This document shows, piece by piece, positions 42,691-47,893 of a stretch of DNA of 47,893 nt (its first letter is position 1; every line of letters starts with the position of its first letter). Source of the DNA: Nitrospinaceae bacterium (GTDB lineage: Bacteria; Nitrospinota; Nitrospinia; Nitrospinales; VA-1); NCBI GenBank assembly GCA_023271875.1, contig JALPWY010000009.1, positions 1 to 47,893 on the forward strand. The letters run 5' to 3'. The translations under genes were made by a program, and so were the position numbers. The notes beneath the pieces are model-generated. The model saw only the letters and a program-made list of their open reading frames with translations. It was not told where the DNA came from and ran no database searches.

Positions 42691-44066
42691 GGAAAACCAA
42701 AAGAATCCATTTTATCGGGATCGGAGGCTCAGGTATGAGTGGAATAGCTGAAGTTCTGATCAATCAGGGTTATGAGGTAAGTGGCTCTGATATGGCTAAA
42801 ACGTCTGTGACGAATCACTTGGAACAGCTTGGCGCTAAGATATCTTTTAATCATGCATCTGAAAATATTGAGGGTTCACAAGTTGTTGTGGTATCTAGCG
42901 CCATAGACCCGAGTAACCCAGAAGTAACCACAGCAAAAGAGAGCATGATACCGGTAATCCCTCGTGCAGAAATGCTTGCTGAACTTATGCGCATGAAGTA
43001 TGGAATTGCTATCGCTGGAACTCATGGAAAAACAACCACAACCTCTCTTGTGTCTACGGTTCTCGCAGGAGGAAAACTTGATCCAACGGTGATTATAGGA
43101 GGACGATTAAAAAATACTGGAAGTCATGCCAAGCTTGGACAAAGCAAATTTTTGGTGGCAGAAGCTGATGAAAGCGATGGGTCGTTTATGCAGCTTTCAC
43201 CCTCTATTGCCGTAGTGACAACGATTGATGAGGAGCACATGGAGTTTTATCAAACGTTGGAAAACATGAAAGAAACTTTTCTTAAATTTATTAACAAAAT
43301 TCCATTTTATGGTTCTGCTGTTTTATGTTTGGATGACCCTAACATACAATCGCTGATTCCAAGGGTGGAAAAAAGATACATCACATATGGGCTTAGTTCC
43401 CAGGCCGATTATACGGCGCGTAACATTTCAATCGAAGGATTAAAAACATATTTTAATGTGTTTCACCATGGAAAAGATTTAGGGCGTATACGTTCGGGAG
43501 CGTTGGGTCAACATAATATTCTTAATACGCTTGCGGCGGTAGCAGTTGGGATGGAGTTGGATCTTGATTTTGAAATAATAGCAAATTCCCTTCTTCAATT
43601 TGAAGGTGTGCAAAGGCGATTCGAAATCGTGAAGCAGTCAGATGAACTGACCCTAATAGATGATTACGGGCATCACCCAGTTGAAATAAAAGCGTCCCTG
43701 AAGACGGTAAAAGAAATCTGGCCTGCCAGCAGGCTAATCGTGATATTTCAGCCTCATAGGTATTCGCGCACCAAATCTCTAATGAAAGATTTCTGGTCTG
43801 CCTTTAATGACGCGGATCACTTGTTTGTAATGGATATATTCTCAGCTGGAGAAAGTCCTTTAGATAAAGTACACGCAAGTACCATCGTTGAGGGAGCGCG
43901 CGAATGCGGGCACAAAAATGCTAAATATTTTAAAAGTCAAAATGATCTAAATAAAGAATTACACAGTCTTGCCAAACATGGTGATGTGCTAATGACGTTG
44001 GGGGCGGGAGATGTGTGGAGGTTGGGTCGAGATTTTCTAGTTGCTAGATTTTCACAAAAAAACTAA
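42681..44066 (+). CDS. murC: UDP-MurNAc L-Ala ligase MurC
   Basis: 461-aa Mur ligase, the first amino-acid-adding step. N-terminal nucleotide fold HFIGIGGSGMSGIAEVL, ATP loop IAGTHGKTTTTSLV, EADESDGSF, TTIDEEHMEFY, DDYGHHPVEIKASL and FQPHRYSRTKSL. The overlap of 10 bp with murG suggests translational coupling. Confidence 0.97.
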   Translation: MLLGKTKRIHFIGIGGSGMSGIAEVLINQGYEVSGSDMAKTSVTNHLEQLGAKISFNHASENIEGSQVVVVSSAIDPSNPEVTTAKESMIPVIPRAEMLAELMRMKYGIAIAGTHGKTTTTSLVSTVLAGGKLDPTVIIGGRLKNTGSHAKLGQSKFLVAEADESDGSFMQLSPSIAVVTTIDEEHMEFYQTLENMKETFLKFINKIPFYGSAVLCLDDPNIQSLIPRVEKRYITYGLSSQADYTARNISIEGLKTYFNVFHHGKDLGRIRSGALGQHNILNTLAAVAVGMELDLDFEIIANSLLQFEGVQRRFEIVKQSDELTLIDDYGHHPVEIKASLKTVKEIWPASRLIVIFQPHRYSRTKSLMKDFWSAFNDADHLFVMDIFSAGESPLDKVHASTIVEGARECGHKNAKYFKSQNDLNKELHSLAKHGDVLMTLGAGDVWRLGRDFLVARFSQKN

Positions 44067-44094
44067 TTATTAATTAAGGGAGGAGTTTGTTCTT

Positions 44095-45144
44095 ATGCTG
44101 AGCGGACCTTGGAAGCAAAAATTGATACGCTACGCAAACACTGGAACTGATTATAAACTTCCCATGAGGAATAGTATGGATTCACCCAGAACTATTCTGG
44201 GGAGAAAAATCACACAGAGAAAAAATATGAATCTTTCTTTTTCTTTTCAAAACAAGATCAAAGGTGAAGTTCTGTATGACGAAATGATGTCAAAGTACAC
44301 TTCAATGCGAATTGGGGGGCCTGCAGATGTTTTCGTTTTGCCTGCTAACTTGAGAGACCTGCAAATAATTTTAAAGCACCGTGGAAGTTGCCCCATATGG
44401 ACAATTGGGGAGGGGACTAATCTTCTTGTTCGAGATCGAGGTATACGGGGAATTGTGATCGCATTAAAAAATTGTTTTAAATCAATAAGACGACCGGTAT
44501 TTTACAAAACCTCAGATGGTCAAGAAAGAGCCGTCGTTCAAGTAGATGGCGGAGTGAAATTATCCTACTTGGCTAAATTTGTAGCACGTTATGGTCTCAC
44601 AGGTTTTGAAAAATTTGTTGGGATTCCAGGATCTGTTGGTGGTTCTGTCGCAATGAATGCTGGGGCGGAGGGTGCTGAAATTAGTCAGGTTCTCCGCAGT
44701 ATAAAAGTTATGACTCTTGATGGGGAAATAAGAACATATAGCAAAAGCGAGATGGTGTTTGCTTATCGGAAAACTACGTTCCCATCAAAAGACGGAATAG
44801 TAATTGAAGCCGAGATAGATCTAGAAAAGGGGAAAATTTCTGACATTCACCGGGAAATGGATAAATATTTGTCACGGCGAGGCTTAACGCAGCCACTGAC
44901 TATGCCAAACTCTGGTTCGATTTTTAAAAACCCAGATGGTGAAAAAGCTGGGCGTCTAATTGAATCCGCTGGGTTAAAAGGTTGTCGAATCGGAGGGGCT
45001 AGCGTGTCGATTAAGCATGCCAATTTTATAGTAAATAAAGGAGGTGCGTTAGCAGAAGATGTGATTAGACTGATCAAACATATTCAAGTTGTGGTTGAAG
45101 AAAAAACCGGTGTCAAATTAGAGCAGGAAATTATAGTTATTTGA
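44095..45144 (+). CDS. murB: UDP-MurNAc dehydrogenase MurB, with N-terminal extension
   Basis: 349-aa FAD/NADPH enoylpyruvate reductase making UDP-MurNAc. FAD-binding YTSMRIGGPADVFVLP, GEGTNLLVRDRG, VGIPGSVGGSVAMNAGAEG, and the proton-donor serine in NSGSIFKNPDG. The Tyr loop insert of type I enzymes appears absent, giving a type II enzyme. GGGAGGAG 9 nt before ATG 44095 argues for this start, which leaves about 45 residues of basic, unassigned sequence before the domain; ATGs at 44164 and 44227 are shorter options. Confidence 0.95.
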   Translation: MLSGPWKQKLIRYANTGTDYKLPMRNSMDSPRTILGRKITQRKNMNLSFSFQNKIKGEVLYDEMMSKYTSMRIGGPADVFVLPANLRDLQIILKHRGSCPIWTIGEGTNLLVRDRGIRGIVIALKNCFKSIRRPVFYKTSDGQERAVVQVDGGVKLSYLAKFVARYGLTGFEKFVGIPGSVGGSVAMNAGAEGAEISQVLRSIKVMTLDGEIRTYSKSEMVFAYRKTTFPSKDGIVIEAEIDLEKGKISDIHREMDKYLSRRGLTQPLTMPNSGSIFKNPDGEKAGRLIESAGLKGCRIGGASVSIKHANFIVNKGGALAEDVIRLIKHIQVVVEEKTGVKLEQEIIVI

Positions 45145-45163
45145 TTATATTGACAACCATTCG

Positions 45164-46084
45164 ATGAAATTAGAAAAAAAAAAAATTGGGGTTTTGATGG
45201 GAGGTTTGTCTCCTGAGCGAGAGGTTTCTCTTGCTTCAGGTAATGCGGTATTAGAGGCGTTAGAAAGAAAAGGTTTGAATGGGATAGGAATTGATGTGAG
45301 TAACAATATTGCCTTTTCGCTAGAGAAAAATAAAATTGATATCGCTTGTATAGCTCTTCATGGGATTTATGGAGAGGACGGTTCTATTCAAGGTTTACTC
45401 GAATACGCAAAAATACCTTATACCGGTTCGGGTGTTTTAGCTAGTGCGTTAGCTTATGACAAGGTGAAGTCTAAAGAAATTTTCAAATTTAATAAAATTT
45501 CCACGGCTGACTATCAGGTTTTATGTCGGAGAGAAAGGGGAAAACAGGAGCGTATATTGGATTTTCCAGTTGTTGTAAAGCCTTCGAATCAGGGATCAAG
45601 CATCGGAATCAGTATTGTGAGAGAAGAAAAAGAGTGGGAGGCAGCTTTAGAGTTAGCTTTCAGTTATGCAAAAGAAATTCTGGTTGAGAAATATATTGAA
45701 GGTAAGTTGCTAGCTATTGGAATGAATGGAGAAGAACCCATGCCCATCGTACATATTCGGCCTAAGTCCGGATTTTACGATTACGAATCTAAATATACTA
45801 GTGGGAGAACAGAATATGACTGCCCTGCTGAACTTAGAATAGAAGAAACGCAACGTTGTAAAGACATAGCCGTTGAAGTCTATCGTGCTTTGCGAGGAAA
45901 TGGAATGCCTCGGGTTGATGTGATACTGGACACTGAGGGAGTGCCGTATGTGCTTGAAATGAATACTATCCCTGGTTTGACGCCGACAAGTCTTTTGCCG
46001 ATGGCGGCAAAAGAATCTGGATTGGAATTTGATGATTTGGTACTTGAGATTTTAAAATCGGTCCATCTTGATTATGAAGGGTGA
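45164..46084 (+). CDS. ddl: D-alanine-D-alanine ligase Ddl
   Basis: 306-aa ATP-grasp enzyme making the D-Ala-D-Ala used by MurF. GGLSPEREVSLASG, ALHGIYGEDGSIQGLLEY, YTGSGVLASALAYDK, FPVVVKPSNQGSSIGIS and RVDVILD...VLEMNTIPGLTPTSLLP with the metal ligands. The Tyr-containing loop of the D-Ala type is YDYESKY. It lies 19 bp after murB and 9 bp before ftsQ. No clear Shine-Dalgarno. Confidence 0.96.
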   Translation: MKLEKKKIGVLMGGLSPEREVSLASGNAVLEALERKGLNGIGIDVSNNIAFSLEKNKIDIACIALHGIYGEDGSIQGLLEYAKIPYTGSGVLASALAYDKVKSKEIFKFNKISTADYQVLCRRERGKQERILDFPVVVKPSNQGSSIGISIVREEKEWEAALELAFSYAKEILVEKYIEGKLLAIGMNGEEPMPIVHIRPKSGFYDYESKYTSGRTEYDCPAELRIEETQRCKDIAVEVYRALRGNGMPRVDVILDTEGVPYVLEMNTIPGLTPTSLLPMAAKESGLEFDDLVLEILKSVHLDYEG

Positions 46085-46093
46085 AATACTAAT

Positions 46094-46891
46094 ATGGGTT
46101 TAGCTTTACGGGAAGAAAGTAGTTTTGATTTAGGTTCTGTCTTTCTAACCCTGATTACTGGGTTGGCAAAGATGATTCTGGTGGTTGCATGTTCCTATGG
46201 AATTTTCTCAAGCTATAGATTTATAACTCAGTCACCTCGCTTTAATATTAATGAAATAAACCTGGTTGGTCATCAACGATTGTCAAACGAAGAGTTAAGT
46301 CCATGGATTGGAAGCATAATTGGAAAGAATATTTTTCAGTTGGAACTTGATGGGATTTCTAAAAGGCTGGTTGAGCATCCGTGGATACAATCGGCTTCAG
46401 CGAGAAGAGTTTTCCCTCAAGGTATTTATGTTGAAATTAAGGAAAGGACCCCTTTTGCTAAACTTCAAATGGAACAGATTTACGCAATAGATAATTATGG
46501 AATTTTACTTGGGACAGATTTAAGAGGTGCAAACAAACTACCCACTATAACGGGTATTAAAACGAAAAATCCTAAAATAGGAATTAATGTGGCTGACGAA
46601 GAAATTATTCGTAGTTTGAAAATGATGTACAGTCTCAACCAGTTATCCATATTCGAAAAAAATCCAATCGATAATGTGCATATTAGCAGCAGGTATAGAA
46701 TTACTTTTTCTACACATACCCAAGATGTCAAGGTTCACATGCGTCCAGAAATAGCACAGGAAAGTTTTAAAAATCTAGTACTAGCATTAGGTGCTATAGA
46801 AAAAAATGAGAAGGATTTCAGCTACATTGATCTGTCTTTTGAAAATAGAGTTGTTGTAAAACACCGTGGTGAAGTTAAGAGAGAGTTCTGA
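46094..46891 (+). CDS. ftsQ: Cell division protein FtsQ
   Basis: 265-aa bitopic protein: short cytoplasmic N-terminus, one helix (about 17-39), a POTRA domain (FNINEINLVGHQRLSNEELSPWI ... ERTPFAKL) and the FtsQ beta domain with YAIDNYGILLGTD. It links FtsL/FtsB to the early divisome. 39 bp separate it from ftsA. Confidence 0.92.
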   Translation: MGLALREESSFDLGSVFLTLITGLAKMILVVACSYGIFSSYRFITQSPRFNINEINLVGHQRLSNEELSPWIGSIIGKNIFQLELDGISKRLVEHPWIQSASARRVFPQGIYVEIKERTPFAKLQMEQIYAIDNYGILLGTDLRGANKLPTITGIKTKNPKIGINVADEEIIRSLKMMYSLNQLSIFEKNPIDNVHISSRYRITFSTHTQDVKVHMRPEIAQESFKNLVLALGAIEKNEKDFSYIDLSFENRVVVKHRGEVKREF

Positions 46892-46930
46892 AAAAATAAA
46901 AAGACATAAACCTGGGAAGGGAGAGGACGT

Positions 46931-47893
46931 ATGTCCAAGAAAAATGAATACATAGTAGGTCTTGATATTGGAACAACTAAAATCTGCTGCATCATTGGTG
47001 AAATTAGCCACGAGAACCAGGTGGATATCATCGGATTAGGGCAATATCCTTCACGTGGCCTACGTAAAGGTGTCGTTGTAAATATAGATGGAACAGTGGA
47101 ATCTATCAAAAACGCTGTTGAGGAAGCAGAGTTAATGGCAGGGTGTGAAATAGACTCTGTTTTTGTTGGAATTGCCGGTGGTCATATCAACAGTTTGAAT
47201 AGTCACGGTATCATTGCTGCTAAGAGTAAAGAAATTACTCAAAAGGATGTTGAGCGAGTAATAGATGCAGCAAAAGCGATTGCAATTCCTCTTGATAGGG
47301 AAGTTATTCATGTCCTACCACAAGAATACATTGTAGACAGTCAGGATGGAATCAAAACTCCTCTAGGTATGGCAGGAATACGTTTAGAAGCGAAGGTGCA
47401 TATAGTCACAGCTGCGGTAACCTCTGCACAAAATATCGTTAGGTGTGTTAACAAAGCGGGACTAGGCGTTCGAGACATCGTTTTGGAACAGTTGGCCTCA
47501 AGTGAGTCGGTATTATCTTCAGACGAAAAAGAACTTGGTGTCGCTATGATTGATATAGGAGGTGGTACATCTGACCTAGCGATTTTTTATCAAGAATCAA
47601 TCAAGCATACGTCAGTTCTAACAATAGCAGGTGCGCAAATGACAAACGATATTGCTATTGGACTACGTACCCCAAATCAAGAAGCAGAAAAAATAAAACA
47701 TGTGCATGGGTGCGCCCTTTCCACCCTGGTGGCAGAAGACGAAACGATAGAAGTTCCAAGTGTGGGAGGGAGGGAAACTCGTACTGTGTCGCGACAAATT
47801 TTGAGTGAAATTTTAGAAGCCCGCGCAAGAGAAATGTTTGAAATGTTGAACCATGAGATAAACGTTTCTGGGTTTCGTGACATTGTTTCTTCA
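46931..47893 (+). CDS. ftsA: Cell division protein FtsA (3' truncated by window end)
   Basis: First 321 codons of the actin-like protein that tethers FtsZ filaments to the membrane. Phosphate 1 VGLDIGTTKICCIIGE (9-24), the 1C domain after about residue 80 (DSVFVGIAGGHINSLNSHG), and phosphate 2 MIDIGGGTSDLAIF. The frame stays open to the last base, so the C-terminal membrane helix and probably ftsZ lie beyond. GGGAAGGGAGAGGAC precedes ATG 46931. Confidence 0.97.
   Translation, partial: MSKKNEYIVGLDIGTTKICCIIGEISHENQVDIIGLGQYPSRGLRKGVVVNIDGTVESIKNAVEEAELMAGCEIDSVFVGIAGGHINSLNSHGIIAAKSKEITQKDVERVIDAAKAIAIPLDREVIHVLPQEYIVDSQDGIKTPLGMAGIRLEAKVHIVTAAVTSAQNIVRCVNKAGLGVRDIVLEQLASSESVLSSDEKELGVAMIDIGGGTSDLAIFYQESIKHTSVLTIAGAQMTNDIAIGLRTPNQEAEKIKHVHGCALSTLVAEDETIEVPSVGGRETRTVSRQILSEILEARAREMFEMLNHEINVSGFRDIVSS

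Overview
The window is a stretch of bacterial chromosome, AT-rich by eye (GC not computed), from a Gram-negative organism. MurE carries the meso-diaminopimelate recognition motif, a complete-looking division and cell-wall (dcw) cluster is present, and there is a ten-gene-type cytochrome c maturation (Ccm) operon of unusual type. The Cys-type CcmE, the cytochrome genes and the overall gene content fit a Nitrospinota- or Desulfobacterota-like lineage. That placement is inference, and no 16S or other decisive marker lies in the window.

Layout. 1-7150 is a loose assembly: the end of a lytic transglycosylase, a small two-CxxCH lipoprotein, an HU protein with its own promoter and terminator, peptide deformylase plus an unknown partner, a DHA3-type MFS exporter, and a cluster of small membrane proteins around a fatty acid hydroxylase/sterol desaturase-family enzyme. 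7189-11497 (minus) is the macromolecular synthesis operon yqeY-dnaG-rpoD, read from one near-consensus promoter, with a CAU tRNA starting 7 nt after the rpoD stop. 11620-23788 holds housekeeping and accessory genes: NamZ-type muramidase, SprT-like metalloprotein, a lipoprotein esterase overlapping mutS2, an M16C peptidase, exonuclease III, and two Opp/Dpp ATPases without permeases.

23928-30889 (minus) is the cytochrome c biogenesis operon ccmE-F-H-I-A-B-D-C-G followed by an NTF2/SnoaL-like gene. CcmE has Cys instead of His at the heme attachment site (CxxxY), and the CcmH-like protein has a five-cysteine cluster in place of the usual LRCxxCQ motif, so this is a 'System I*'-like machine. The 50-aa ccmD was found by eye between ccmB and ccmC.

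31297-47893 (plus) is the dcw cluster mraZ-rsmH-ftsL-ftsI-murE-murF-mraY-murD-ftsW-murG-murC-murB-ddl-ftsQ-ftsA, cut at the window end inside ftsA. Its genes supply the UDP-MurNAc-pentapeptide pathway from UDP-MurNAc synthesis to lipid II, and the septal synthase FtsW/FtsI with its FtsL/FtsQ/FtsA partners. It is led by a sigma70-like promoter overlapped by a 10-bp-period array of AAAGTGT-type MraZ boxes.

No CRISPR array, insertion sequence, prophage or rRNA was seen. The most unusual signals are the combined CcmE/CcmH variants, the MraZ box array on the promoter, the tRNA embedded behind rpoD with a long hairpin beyond it, and two short tandem repeats.
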